Assembly: GCA_022511125.1 (NCBI GenBank)
Contig: JAFLSD010000012.1
Coordinates: forward strand, 1 to 64,000
Source of the DNA: Paramuribaculum sp.
Lineage (GTDB): Bacteria; Bacteroidota; Bacteroidia; Bacteroidales; Muribaculaceae
Direction of reading: 5' to 3'
DNA: 64,000 nucleotides
The notes below the pieces were generated by a model that was given only the letters and a program-made list of their open reading frames with translations, was not told the DNA's origin and ran no database searches. Position numbers and translations under genes: made by a program. Below, one piece after another: positions 53,585 through 62,677 of the stretch (positions are counted from its first letter, which is position 1; every line of letters starts with the position of its first letter).

Positions 53585-54403
53585 ATGAAAACATATATCC
53601 GCCTTTTATCTGTTTTTATAGCTGCCGCCGCTCTTACGTCCTGTAGAACCACTACGAGCCTAAGCTATATGCAGTCGCTCGGCGACAGCAAGGAAGGAAC
53701 CCTTCCTTCATCGACATACGGGATCAAGATATCGCCAGAAGACGAATTGAGGATAATAGTGACTTCGTCTGTGCCAGAAGCGACAGCGGAATATAATCTT
53801 CCGGCCTATAACGTATTGCAGTCAGGCGATGAAACATCGGCAACATATCGGCGCACCCAGACGGAAGGTCAACAACAACAGCTATATACCGTTGACCGCT
53901 CCGGTGATATTTTCTTTCCAAAGCTTGGAAAGATTCATGTGGCGGGTATGACTACTTCCCAACTCCAGCAATATATCTGCGACAGAGTTACCGTAAAGGA
54001 TCCCCATGTGTCGGTAAAACTTATGAATTTTCGGGTAGATGTGATGGGTGAAGTCCAATCACCAAAAAGAATAGACGTCCAATCGGAACGTTTTTCGATT
54101 TTCGATGCGCTGTCGGCAGCTGGAGATATGACACCTTACGCGAGGCGTGACAATGTAACAGTAATACGTGAGGACGGGGATTCTCTACGCTATAGCCGTT
54201 TGGATCTTCGCGACGCCTCTGTCACGGCTTCTCCTTATTATTATCTTCGCCCTAACGATGTGGTCATAGTTGATTCAAACGAGATAAGGCATGCAAATGC
54301 GAAGTATAATCAAAACAACGCTTACAAACTGTCGGTGATCTCCACTATCGTAAGCGGTGTGTCGGTCATAGCCTCTCTGTTGATAGCATTAGTTCTCAAA
54401 TAA
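53585..54403 (+). CDS. Polysaccharide export outer-membrane lipoprotein (Wza-like)
   Basis: This is a 272-residue lipoprotein (lipobox LTSC, Cys20). The polysaccharide export domain starts YGIKISPEDELRIIV and continues with VDRSGDIFFPKLGKIHVAGMT. A second module (VKLMNFRVDVMGEVQSPKRI, FDALSAAGDMTPYARRDNVTVIRE) resembles the SLBB part. The C-terminus ends in one hydrophobic helix (STIVSGVSVIASLLIALVL), as in Wza-type proteins that cross the outer membrane. It is the first gene of the export cluster. Confidence 0.88.
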   Translation: MKTYIRLLSVFIAAAALTSCRTTTSLSYMQSLGDSKEGTLPSSTYGIKISPEDELRIIVTSSVPEATAEYNLPAYNVLQSGDETSATYRRTQTEGQQQQLYTVDRSGDIFFPKLGKIHVAGMTTSQLQQYICDRVTVKDPHVSVKLMNFRVDVMGEVQSPKRIDVQSERFSIFDALSAAGDMTPYARRDNVTVIREDGDSLRYSRLDLRDASVTASPYYYLRPNDVVIVDSNEIRHANAKYNQNNAYKLSVISTIVSGVSVIASLLIALVLK

Positions 54404-54412
54404 TTTTAAAGA

Positions 54413-55711
54413 ATGATCAAAGCCGACAGGCTTAGCTCCTGGATATTTATCGGAACGTTCATCTTGTTGGTGCCGAGCGTAAAATTGCTTAAGTTTACCG
54501 ATGAGTTGACGGCATTGTTACTGATGGGAGTAGCGGTTTTTGACTGCATAGTAAACGGAAACTGGAAGAAATATAAATGTTTATGGTCAATTTGCGCCAT
54601 AATGGCTTTTTATGCTCTTTATTCATTGACCATGATGAACAATAACACTCCCTATGCCATAGCTGTCGACGCATTGATCCAGCTCAAACCTTTCGTGCCA
54701 TTTTTCGTCATAATGGCTTTAGGAATCCATTTTACACCTTCCGACAAACTGATACTCAAGATTTTTGCAGTCGTCAATTGTGTCATTGTAGCATTTATCA
54801 CTCTCTTTTTCAGGGAATCAGTTGACGACATAATCCAACATGTGTCCTACATCGGAATAATAGCGTTTGTTAGTGCACTCGTTTATTTATATTGTTCGAT
54901 TGATAATGACGGAAACTTAGACAAGGGGCATCTTTTAACGGGTTTATGCATGATGTCAATAGGTCTGTTAGGAACGCGAGCCAAATTTTACGCCACATTT
55001 ATTCTGGCTGTATTTTTTCTTATCTTTTACCGCCCGGGGATATCCCGTCAGTCGTTGATAAAATTAACAGCCGTGGCGGGATTTGTGATGCTCTGCATTA
55101 TAGCCGTAGCCTGGAAGAAATTCGAGTATTATTTCATAACGGGCAACTCGGGAAGGTTCGATCCGGAGGTTATGGAGGCTTTTGCAAGGCCTATATTGTA
55201 TGCTACCGGCTTTCTGATTCTGATACATTACTTCCCTTTCGGCTCGGGATTGGCTTCATTCGCCTCCTATGCTTCCGGCGAAATAAGTTATTCGGGAATA
55301 TATTCCGAATATGGGATCAATCATGTATACGGACTTTCAAAACAATATCCCGCTTTCATCTGCGACGCATTCTATCCATCTTTAGCCCAGTTCGGTATCG
55401 CCGGCGTATGTCTTTTTATCTATTTCTGGATTTATATCGCGAAAAAACTAAAGTCGCTTGTCAGAATAAATCCGGAAAGGAACAGATTGTACTTTGCTTT
55501 AGGATGGATCATCATCTTCTTCATATTGATAGAAAGCGTGGCCAGTACGATTTTCGTTCAGAGTGGCGGTCAATGCGCCATGATGATACTGGGAGCCATC
55601 TGCAGTACGGTAAAGATTCATTCAAGAATTGAAACAAAAAAGAACGATAAACCCATATATAGTTTTTCTTATCTAAACACTCAGGAGATATGCCAAAATC
55701 CGATACAATAG
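54413..55711 (+). CDS. O-antigen ligase/polymerase-like membrane protein (Wzy-like)
   Basis: This 432-residue protein has about ten to twelve hydrophobic helices and a longer loop after residue 240 (FGSGLASFASYASGEISYSG and onwards), the plan of Wzy polymerases and O-antigen ligases. Sequence in this family is very variable, so the call rests on layout and on its place between the Wza-like and Wzz-like genes. Its 3' end overlaps the next gene by 22 bases. Confidence 0.7.
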   Translation: MIKADRLSSWIFIGTFILLVPSVKLLKFTDELTALLLMGVAVFDCIVNGNWKKYKCLWSICAIMAFYALYSLTMMNNNTPYAIAVDALIQLKPFVPFFVIMALGIHFTPSDKLILKIFAVVNCVIVAFITLFFRESVDDIIQHVSYIGIIAFVSALVYLYCSIDNDGNLDKGHLLTGLCMMSIGLLGTRAKFYATFILAVFFLIFYRPGISRQSLIKLTAVAGFVMLCIIAVAWKKFEYYFITGNSGRFDPEVMEAFARPILYATGFLILIHYFPFGSGLASFASYASGEISYSGIYSEYGINHVYGLSKQYPAFICDAFYPSLAQFGIAGVCLFIYFWIYIAKKLKSLVRINPERNRLYFALGWIIIFFILIESVASTIFVQSGGQCAMMILGAICSTVKIHSRIETKKNDKPIYSFSYLNTQEICQNPIQ

Positions 55712-57741
55712 ACCTTCGCCGACAACTCAGAACATTCCGCCGTTATTGTTGGCTTTATGTAATCATTTTCCTTGTTATCTCGGGAGCGGCAATAGCTTTG
55801 GCATGCATAGGCCAATCGCGTTACGACTCCGAAGCGCTTCTTCTGATAGAGGAAAGCAATGATGAATCTTCTCAGAAATCAGGTCTAATGAATATCATGA
55901 GGTCGTTCACAACGGGAGGCGGATTCGGACGAGCGTCGGTCGACAACGAAATACTTTTGTTGAGCTCCCGCGACGTAGCCCGTCGCACCGTCGATGCGTT
56001 GCAACTTAATGTTGAGATTTCGGAAAAGAACGGCTTATCTAAAAAACTATTGTTCAAAAATCCGCCATTGAAGGTGGACCTTTCAGAAGGACTCTCCGAT
56101 AAGCTGACGAAAGGTCTTACCGTAAACGCTCATGAAAACGGAGGTAAATGGAATGTCAAATTAAAGGAGAGCGGTTATTTCGGTAAAGTTATTGCAGAGA
56201 AGAACAATGTAACTTTACCTATCACTTTTTCAACTCCATCGGGAAATATAACCCTTAATAGCGACAGTCTGAATAAGCCTAAGCCACAGACAGACTACCT
56301 CATCACCATATCGAACTCGGAAATTGTGGCCGACAATCTCTATAAAAACGTGAAGGTATCGCCTCGCGACAAGGTTTCGGACGTAATAGAACTGACGATA
56401 ACCGATGTGGGCACTGAGAGGGGTGCCGAAATCCTCAACGAAATGATGCGGCAATATAATGCTAAGCGTCTCGAAAGAAGAAAGGAAAACTCGCTGACGG
56501 AACTTGATTTTCTCAATGAACGCATAGCGCTTATTTCGGAAGAGCTTTCTGAATCTGAGAAGAAGGTGGAACAATTCAAAACCGATAAGCAATTTGTAAA
56601 CATTGCTTCTGAAGCTCCGATTCTTTTTGGGGAAGCTCTGGGTTCGCACAAAGATCTTCTGGCGACATCGGCGGAGATAGCATATTACGATCAGGTGCTA
56701 AATCTCCTTGATAAAGGCACGGAAGGTCTGCTTCCGGCTATCGCAGTTCCGGGAAGTGATAACAACGCAGGCAGTCATAATCAACTGATTTCAGACTACA
56801 ATAAGGAAGTGATGGCAATCAAGGAACTGGAGAAATCAGCATTACCAGGCAACTCCGCTCTCGAACGTGCCAATCAGCGACTCGACAATTTAAAAGGTTC
56901 GATAAGAGAATCGTTCTCTCAACTTCTGACAAGTGCAAGACTAGCTCAAAGCAAGCAGAGCGGCGCCACCGGCAAAATGGATGAAAGACTGAAGAATATG
57001 CCCGCATACGAAAGGGAATATATAGCTCTATACCGCGACAATGCTCTCAAAAACGAACTGTATGGTTATTTAGTAGAAAAGAGAGAGAATGCGATGTTGC
57101 AATATTATTCACTTTCGACTTTGGGTTTTGTGATCGATGAAGCTCATACGGCAATCAAGCCCTCACTTAAAAGACCGGCTATATTCATTGTCGGAGCAGT
57201 AGTATTTGCTTTTATACTGATTCTTTCACTGGTGATTATTTTCACTCGTCGAAAACAGACCGTATCGGACTCGATGGATCTCGCCGATATGGGGTTGGAG
57301 GATAATTCAGTGACTATAAGAAAAGACAGGCTAAATGAAGCGGCCGCCAGAGCGAGATCTTTTTTAAACGCCGATAAGAAACCAAAAGCCGTGTTTATAG
57401 CCGACATGGGACATGGAGATGATTTTTTTAATGCTTTGGTTGACTCGTTTAACAATGCACAACTCCCCTACAAAAAAATTGAATTAAGTAACGAATCGAT
57501 TGATATTATAGTTTCTCCTTCTGTCAGCAGGCAGATAGGCGACAATTTAAGAAACGGCGTCTATCCGATAATTGAAATACCTCAAGCGGACAAAACGAAT
57601 CACATTTCATCGGAAATCAACGCAGAAGAAAGCCGGCTAATCATGGTCATACCTGAAGACGCAGTAGGAAGAAAAGAATTATACGAGCTGACAAGACCGA
57701 TGCTCGATTCCCATATATTTGTTGTCATCCTGAAAGGCTGA
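55690..57741 (+). CDS. Wzz/GNVR chain-length protein with kinase-like tail lacking ATP site
   Basis: This is a 683-residue inner-membrane protein. A helix near residues 18-40 and another near 495-517 enclose a large periplasmic part with Wzz start (YDSEALLLIEES), a coiled coil (about 250-310) and a GNVR-type region near 440-480. The cytoplasmic tail (about 520-683) has the strand order of a bacterial tyrosine kinase, but where Walker A should be it reads ADMGHGDDFF, without GKS/T. No tyrosine-rich end is present. It probably sets chain length without kinase activity. Confidence 0.8.
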   Translation: MPKSDTIDLRRQLRTFRRYCWLYVIIFLVISGAAIALACIGQSRYDSEALLLIEESNDESSQKSGLMNIMRSFTTGGGFGRASVDNEILLLSSRDVARRTVDALQLNVEISEKNGLSKKLLFKNPPLKVDLSEGLSDKLTKGLTVNAHENGGKWNVKLKESGYFGKVIAEKNNVTLPITFSTPSGNITLNSDSLNKPKPQTDYLITISNSEIVADNLYKNVKVSPRDKVSDVIELTITDVGTERGAEILNEMMRQYNAKRLERRKENSLTELDFLNERIALISEELSESEKKVEQFKTDKQFVNIASEAPILFGEALGSHKDLLATSAEIAYYDQVLNLLDKGTEGLLPAIAVPGSDNNAGSHNQLISDYNKEVMAIKELEKSALPGNSALERANQRLDNLKGSIRESFSQLLTSARLAQSKQSGATGKMDERLKNMPAYEREYIALYRDNALKNELYGYLVEKRENAMLQYYSLSTLGFVIDEAHTAIKPSLKRPAIFIVGAVVFAFILILSLVIIFTRRKQTVSDSMDLADMGLEDNSVTIRKDRLNEAAARARSFLNADKKPKAVFIADMGHGDDFFNALVDSFNNAQLPYKKIELSNESIDIIVSPSVSRQIGDNLRNGVYPIIEIPQADKTNHISSEINAEESRLIMVIPEDAVGRKELYELTRPMLDSHIFVVILKG

Positions 57742-57746
57742 GCAGA

Positions 57747-58850
57747 ATGAAGATAGCCGTGACCGGGACAAGAGGATTTCCCTCTATACAAGGGGGTGTG
57801 GAGACGCACTGCAAGGAACTCTACTCACGGTTATCGACGTATGAAAACACCGAGATCATAGTTTTCGGACGCAAATATTATTCGCCTCCCGAAAAACCGA
57901 AGAGCTACGGAGGTGTCAGACTCAAATGGCTTCCAACAGTGATTTCCCCTAAATTTGAGACTCTGTGCCATACTTTCCTTTCCATTCTCCACGCAAAAAA
58001 AGAGGGAGCGGATATCATGCATATCCATGCATGCGGCTCGGGGCTACTGGTTCCTTTGGCGAAAATCCTGGGGATGAAGGTAGTTTTTACTCATCACGGG
58101 GAAGATTATAAACGTGAGAAATGGGGCAAAACGGCCCGGCGAGTTCTTAAGCAGGGCGAAAAAACAGCAGTACGATATGCCGATTCGTTGATATGCGTTT
58201 CGCCCCATATCGGTAAAACTATTTCGGAAGAGTATGGTAAAACAGCTAAAATATTGCCTAACGGTATAAACTGTAATCCCAAAACATCCCGAATGGATGA
58301 AATAAAAAAGTTTACAGCCGACAGGGAAAAATATATCTTAGCCGTTGGAAGAATTGACCCCGGTAAAGGATTTCACTATCTGATCGAGGCTTATCGACAG
58401 GCAGGATTATTGAAGGAAAATGTTGGTCTGATAATAGTCGGAGGATCTGAACATGCTTCCGATTATTCAGAAAATCTAAAAAAACTGGCTGAAGAAAACG
58501 GCGTAATCATGACCGGTTCTCTGCCATCCGAAGATGTTATGGCTCTGATGGATGGTGCCTGCTTATACGTTCTCCCTTCAACACATGAAGGACATCCGAT
58601 ATCTCTTCTGGAAGCCATGAGCATGAATAAGGACATTTTAGCGAGCGACATTCCTTCGTGCCGACTACCTCAGCTCACTGAAAATGACTTTTTCGCTCCG
58701 GGAGATATCGATTCGCTGTCGGAAGCGTTAATAAGAAAAGTGAATCATCCGGCTACCCGAACTTATGATCTTTCGGAATATGATTGGGATAAAATTGCGG
58801 CCGAAACACACCGCATATATCGGGAATTAATGCTAACTTTGCAGTCGTAA
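57747..58850 (+). CDS. Glycosyltransferase family 4 (DUF1972-type start)
   Basis: This is a 367-residue cytoplasmic enzyme. The start KIAVTGTRGFPSIQGGVETH is that of rhamnosyl-type GT4 proteins (DUF1972). The C-terminal donor-binding half has YILAVGRIDPGKGFHYLIEAY and the E-x7-E region LPSTHEGHPISLLEAMS. It starts five bases after the Wzz-like gene and probably adds a sugar to the repeat unit of the exported polysaccharide. Confidence 0.88.
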   Translation: MKIAVTGTRGFPSIQGGVETHCKELYSRLSTYENTEIIVFGRKYYSPPEKPKSYGGVRLKWLPTVISPKFETLCHTFLSILHAKKEGADIMHIHACGSGLLVPLAKILGMKVVFTHHGEDYKREKWGKTARRVLKQGEKTAVRYADSLICVSPHIGKTISEEYGKTAKILPNGINCNPKTSRMDEIKKFTADREKYILAVGRIDPGKGFHYLIEAYRQAGLLKENVGLIIVGGSEHASDYSENLKKLAEENGVIMTGSLPSEDVMALMDGACLYVLPSTHEGHPISLLEAMSMNKDILASDIPSCRLPQLTENDFFAPGDIDSLSEALIRKVNHPATRTYDLSEYDWDKIAAETHRIYRELMLTLQS

Positions 58851-58877
58851 ACCGAAATCTTAGCGGCATATAATCCG

Positions 58878-58908
58878 CCGAGTGCTTGTAACCTCGTAAA
58901 AAACAAGA
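58878..58908 (+). promoter_or_regulatory. preQ1-I riboswitch
   Basis: Stem P1 is CGAG (58879-58882) with CTCG (58893-58896). The loop TGCTTGTAAC lies inside, and an A-rich tail (TAAAAAACAAG) ends with CAAG (58904-58907), which pairs with CTTG of the loop (58885-58888) to form the H-type pseudoknot. This is the preQ1-I layout. P2 closes four bases before the ATG, so ligand binding would block translation of the transporter gene. Confidence 0.8.
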
Positions 58909-58911
58909 ATA

Positions 58912-59574
58912 ATGACCAAAGAAAATTACAGTTTTACGTATATCGTACTTACACTGCTTTTCGTAGTGTGTCTTATCGTTTCAAATCTTCTCGAAATCAA
59001 AACGGTTCAGATCGGCTCGTTGACCATAACAGCAGGAGTAATAGTCTTTCCTATTTCCTATATCATCAACGACTGCATTGTGGAAGTGTACGGTCTGCGG
59101 AAAGCCAAATTAACCATTTGGGCCGGTTTTTCAGCGAGCCTTTTGATTTCTCTGTTGCTACAAATAGGGATTCTCCTCCCGGGATCTTCTTCATGGGAAG
59201 GACAAGAGGCCATGAGTTTTATTTTCGGAGCCGTTCCGAGAATGTTCGCTGCAAGTCTTTTGGCGTTTATTTGTGGCTCAATGCTCAATGCTTACGTGAT
59301 GGAAAAGATGAAATTAGCGTCGAAGGACGGACGCCATTTTTCAGTACGAGCAATTGTGTCGACTGTTTTCGGTGAAGGCGCCGACTCTCTGATATTTTTC
59401 CCGATAGCATTTATAGGCATTCTACCGTTCAGCGATATAATCATGCTTATAATCACTCAAACCGTGCTAAAAACGATTTACGAAATAATAATCCTTCCGG
59501 TGACTATCCGCGTAGTCAGATGGCTGAAAGAAATAGAGTACCGCAGACTAATATCCGCATCTTCCCATGATTGA
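58912..59574 (+). CDS. yhhQ: Queuosine precursor transporter (YhhQ/DUF165)
   Basis: This is a 220-residue inner-membrane protein with six helices. The family marks are VIVFPISYIINDCIVEVYG in the second helix region and FGEGADSLIFFPIAFIG later. YhhQ proteins take up preQ0/preQ1 or queuine-like precursors for tRNA modification. The preQ1-I riboswitch directly before it strongly supports the role. Confidence 0.92.
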   Translation: MTKENYSFTYIVLTLLFVVCLIVSNLLEIKTVQIGSLTITAGVIVFPISYIINDCIVEVYGLRKAKLTIWAGFSASLLISLLLQIGILLPGSSSWEGQEAMSFIFGAVPRMFAASLLAFICGSMLNAYVMEKMKLASKDGRHFSVRAIVSTVFGEGADSLIFFPIAFIGILPFSDIIMLIITQTVLKTIYEIIILPVTIRVVRWLKEIEYRRLISASSHD

Positions 59575-60319
59575 ACTTGACAGGAGGCAATATGATGTAA
59601 TCTGGTTCGATCTCGACGATACGTTGATCGATTTCCGGCTCAATTCACATAGAGCCATGGAATCGCTTTTCCGCGAAACGGTGCTTAAGGATTATTTCAA
59701 GGAGGTGGAAGATTGGTGGAATGCTTACTACCCTGTCAACAATAGACTCTGGACTGAATACGGTAACGGTGAAATTTCAGCCGATTTTTTGAGAAGCGAA
59801 CGTTTTTACCGTCCTCTTGTCAATTCGGGGATGTCTGAGTCAGAAGCTCGGGAAATAGCACCGTCGCTCGACAACGACTATCTCTACCGTCTTTCTAAAG
59901 AAAAGTCGCTTATTCCGGGGGCACTCAATCTGCTCCAACGACTCCGCGAAGCAGGCTTTTCGATCGGTGTGCTTTCAAACGGATTCAATCCGGTGCAACA
60001 GCGTAAAATCGAATCAGCCGGTCTTACTTCTTTTATCGACTATACTGTATTGAGTGAAGATATAGGTGTGACAAAACCGGACACAAGGCTCTTTGAGCAT
60101 GCCATGGATATAAGCGGCATAGTCTCACCGAAACGTCATGTGATGATAGGAGACAATCCTTCTACAGACATCCGTGGAGCTGTAGATGCAGGTTGGAAAG
60201 CGATTTTGCTCGACCGTTACGGGCTGCTTTATGTGAACCATCCGGCTGAAAAAATCGCGAATTTTGAAGAAATTCTGGTAAAAAAACGGATTTTTAGCCC
60301 TAAAAAGGTGCAAAAGTGA
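59567..60319 (+). CDS. HAD-family hydrolase (YjjG-like nucleotidase)
   Basis: This 250-residue phosphatase has motif I IWFDLDDTLIDF (nucleophile Asp15, acid Asp17), motif II GVLSNGF, motif III around TKPDTRLF and motif IV MIGDNPSTDIRGA. The cap insert is helical. It resembles YjjG, which removes phosphate from unusual pyrimidine nucleotides. It overlaps the transporter gene by eight bases, so both are made from one message. Confidence 0.88.
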   Translation: MIELDRRQYDVIWFDLDDTLIDFRLNSHRAMESLFRETVLKDYFKEVEDWWNAYYPVNNRLWTEYGNGEISADFLRSERFYRPLVNSGMSESEAREIAPSLDNDYLYRLSKEKSLIPGALNLLQRLREAGFSIGVLSNGFNPVQQRKIESAGLTSFIDYTVLSEDIGVTKPDTRLFEHAMDISGIVSPKRHVMIGDNPSTDIRGAVDAGWKAILLDRYGLLYVNHPAEKIANFEEILVKKRIFSPKKVQK

Positions 60320-60346
60320 TAGATATTTCAAAAAATCCTCATTGTA

Positions 60347-60380
60347 TTTGCTTTCATTTGAAAAAAAAATACGATATTTG
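60347..60380 (+). promoter_or_regulatory. Probable promoter of the HU gene
   Basis: TTTG at 60347-60350 and, 22 bases on, GATATTTG at 60373-60380, one change from TAnnTTTG. The leader to HU is about 90 bases. Confidence 0.35.
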
Positions 60381-60471
60381 CACTTGCAAAACGACCAGGC
60401 ATCAAAACTGAAGCCTTGCGAGAAGTGAACTTAAAGAAATTATTATTTATAAACAACAAAATTTTCTAACA

Positions 60472-60753
60472 ATGACTAAAGCCGATATCGTAACAGAAAT
60501 CTCCAAAACCACGGGCATCGACAAAGCCAGCGTATTGGAAACAATCGAAAAATTCATGGAAGTAGTGAAAGACAGCCTTTCAAGCGGCGAAAACGTTTAT
60601 CTCCGTGGCTTCGGTAGCTTCATCGTTAAGACCCGCAGTGAAAAAACTGCCCGCAACATTTCCAAGAATACCACAATCATCATTCCGGAACACAAAATTC
60701 CTGCCTTCAAACCCGCCAAAGTCTTCATGGAAGAAGTGAAAGCAATCAAATAA
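60472..60753 (+). CDS. HU-family DNA-binding protein
   Basis: This is a 93-residue nucleoid protein that bends DNA. It has the two starting helices (KADIVTEISKTTGIDKASVL), the turn LRGFGSFIVK, the DNA-gripping arm region (TARNISKNTTIIIPEHKIPAFKPAKVF) and the closing helix. Codon use is even and typical of a highly made protein. The small basic protein gene follows 21 bases later. Confidence 0.93.
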   Translation: MTKADIVTEISKTTGIDKASVLETIEKFMEVVKDSLSSGENVYLRGFGSFIVKTRSEKTARNISKNTTIIIPEHKIPAFKPAKVFMEEVKAIK

Positions 60754-60774
60754 ATCATATAAATATTTTTCACA

Positions 60775-60864
60775 ATGCCCAGCGGAAAGAAAAGAAAAGG
60801 CCATAAGATGGCTACTCACAAACGCAAAAAACGTCTCAGAAAGAACCGTCACAAGAAGAAATAA
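60775..60864 (+). CDS. 29-residue basic ribosomal-type protein (AURKAIP1/COX24, mS38/bS22-like)
   Basis: This tiny gene encodes 29 residues, more than half Lys and Arg, with the order GKKRKGHKMATHKRKKRLR. This is the conserved core (KMxxHKxKKR) of the mitochondrial small-subunit protein mS38 (AURKAIP1/Cox24) and of bacterial bS22. It is probably a small-subunit ribosomal protein. The place between HU and RNase G recurs in Bacteroidetes. No alternative frame fits as well. Confidence 0.82.
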   Translation: MPSGKKRKGHKMATHKRKKRLRKNRHKKK

Positions 60865-60988
60865 TCATTGATTGACTCTGCTTTCTGAAACACGAGCGAG
60901 TAACGCAATACTTCGAACAAACTTGATGCGGTGTCGGATTTTCCTCCCCTGATAGTTTGTTCTTAGTTTTTTAGATATTCCTTCAATT

Positions 60989-62617
60989 ATGAAAAGCGAA
61001 CTAATAGTCGACGTGCAGCCCAAAGAGGTGAGCATAGCTCTTCTCGAGGATTCGCGCCTCGCCTCGTTGCAGAAGGAGGCGCGAAATATAGCATACGCAG
61101 TTGGCGACATCTATCTGGCCAAAGTCAAGAAATTGATGCCGGGTCTGAATGCCGCCTTTGTCAACGTCGGTTACGAAAAAGACGCTTTCCTCCACTATCT
61201 CGACTTAGGGTCGAAATTCTCTTCATATTCCTCTTTCCTCAAAAGCGCTCTCGACGACAAAAAGAAGACACCATCAGTGTCGAAAATGAAGTTATTGCCC
61301 GAGATAGACAAAAACGGTTCGATAACGGATCAGTTGCAACCCGGACAAGAACTGATGGTTCAGATCGTCAAGGAACCAATATCATCGAAAGGTCCTCGCC
61401 TGACAACCGAGCTGACTCTCACAGGGAGATATTTAGTCCTCATTCCCTTCGGGGATAAAATTTCAATTTCCCAGAAAATAAAATCGACAGAAGAAAAACT
61501 ACGTCTACGTCAGCTAATCGAAAGTATCAAACCAAAAAATTTCAGCGTTATCATACGCACTTCAGCCGAAGGGAAAAGAGTGGCCGAACTCAATAACGAA
61601 CTAAAAACTCTCCTGCAATGCTGGGAGGAAACTGTGGCACGAGCTCAAAAGGCCACAGCTCCTGCTCTGATCTTCGAAGAAGAAAGCAGGATTGTGGGTG
61701 TTCTCAGGGATATATTCAATCCCGATTTTGAAAGTATTTACGTCAATGATCCCGACGTTTTCTCGCAAATACAAAAATATGTCAGTCTTATCGCTCCCGA
61801 GAGAAGCGATATCGTAAAGCTCTATGAGAAACCGGAGCCGATTTTCGACCACTTCAATATCACCAAACAGATCAAGACTTCGTTCGGCAAAACGGTTTCG
61901 TTCAAAAGCGGTGCCTACATCATTATCGAACACACTGAAGCTCTCCACGTAATCGATGTAAATTCAGGCAACAGATCCAAAGCTTCAAACGATCAGGAAA
62001 GCAATGCCTTAGAAGTGAATTTACGAGCGGCCGACGAAATAGCCCGTCAATTACGTCTGAGGGATATGGGCGGCATTATAGTCATCGATTTCATAGATAT
62101 GAGCAAGCCCGAGCATCGTCAGCAGCTATACGAACACATGCGCGAGGTGATGTCGAAGGATCGTGCCCGTCACAACATTTTGCCGCTATCGAAGTTCGGC
62201 CTTATGCAGATCACCCGTCAAAGAGTGCGCCCTGCTTTAGACATTGTAACGGCTGAAGAATGTCCCTCGTGCTACGGTAAAGGACAAGTACAACCGTCGC
62301 TTCTTTTCACCGACCTTCTTCACGAAAAGCTCGATTATCTGTTCAACGATATGAATACCGAGGGATTCACTCTTTATGTACATCCGTTTGTCGACGCATT
62401 TCTGAAAAAGGGGATAATGTCGATTTACAGACAATGGAAATGGGAATTCAGACGAAAATTCAAAATCGTTCCCGATCAGTCGCTGGCTTTCTTGCAGTAC
62501 AGAGTGATCGATGCAAACAAAAACGAATTGGATCTTAAGGAAGAGAGAGATGTCGATTCGTCAGCGACAAAAAAAATCAACAAGGCCTCGCAAAGAGGAG
62601 TGGATGAAGAAAAATAA
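60989..62617 (+). CDS. rng: Ribonuclease G/E family protein
   Basis: This 542-residue endoribonuclease matures 16S rRNA and decays mRNA. The S1 RNA-binding part is at about 37-95 (VGDIYLAKVKKLMPGLNAAFVNVGYEKDAFL region). The catalytic core has VIDVNSGNR and GGIIVIDFIDM, each with a metal-binding Asp. The zinc-link motif CPSCYGKG is present. It lacks the long RNase E scaffold, so RNase G is the better name. A strong terminator follows. Confidence 0.92.
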   Translation: MKSELIVDVQPKEVSIALLEDSRLASLQKEARNIAYAVGDIYLAKVKKLMPGLNAAFVNVGYEKDAFLHYLDLGSKFSSYSSFLKSALDDKKKTPSVSKMKLLPEIDKNGSITDQLQPGQELMVQIVKEPISSKGPRLTTELTLTGRYLVLIPFGDKISISQKIKSTEEKLRLRQLIESIKPKNFSVIIRTSAEGKRVAELNNELKTLLQCWEETVARAQKATAPALIFEEESRIVGVLRDIFNPDFESIYVNDPDVFSQIQKYVSLIAPERSDIVKLYEKPEPIFDHFNITKQIKTSFGKTVSFKSGAYIIIEHTEALHVIDVNSGNRSKASNDQESNALEVNLRAADEIARQLRLRDMGGIIVIDFIDMSKPEHRQQLYEHMREVMSKDRARHNILPLSKFGLMQITRQRVRPALDIVTAEECPSCYGKGQVQPSLLFTDLLHEKLDYLFNDMNTEGFTLYVHPFVDAFLKKGIMSIYRQWKWEFRRKFKIVPDQSLAFLQYRVIDANKNELDLKEERDVDSSATKKINKASQRGVDEEK

Positions 62618-62637
62618 TAGTAACCGAAACAAATCAA

Positions 62638-62676
62638 AACCGGCGCGATTTATCTATATCCTCGCGCCGGTTTTTT
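62638..62676 (+). terminator. Terminator after rng
   Basis: Perfect 11-bp stem AACCGGCGCGA/TCGCGCCGGTT with a 13-base loop and six T. Confidence 0.9.
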
Positions 62677-62677
62677 A

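Noticed and set aside
55690..57741. Active bacterial tyrosine kinase
   Set aside because: The Walker A site lacks GKS/T and no tyrosine cluster is present at the end.
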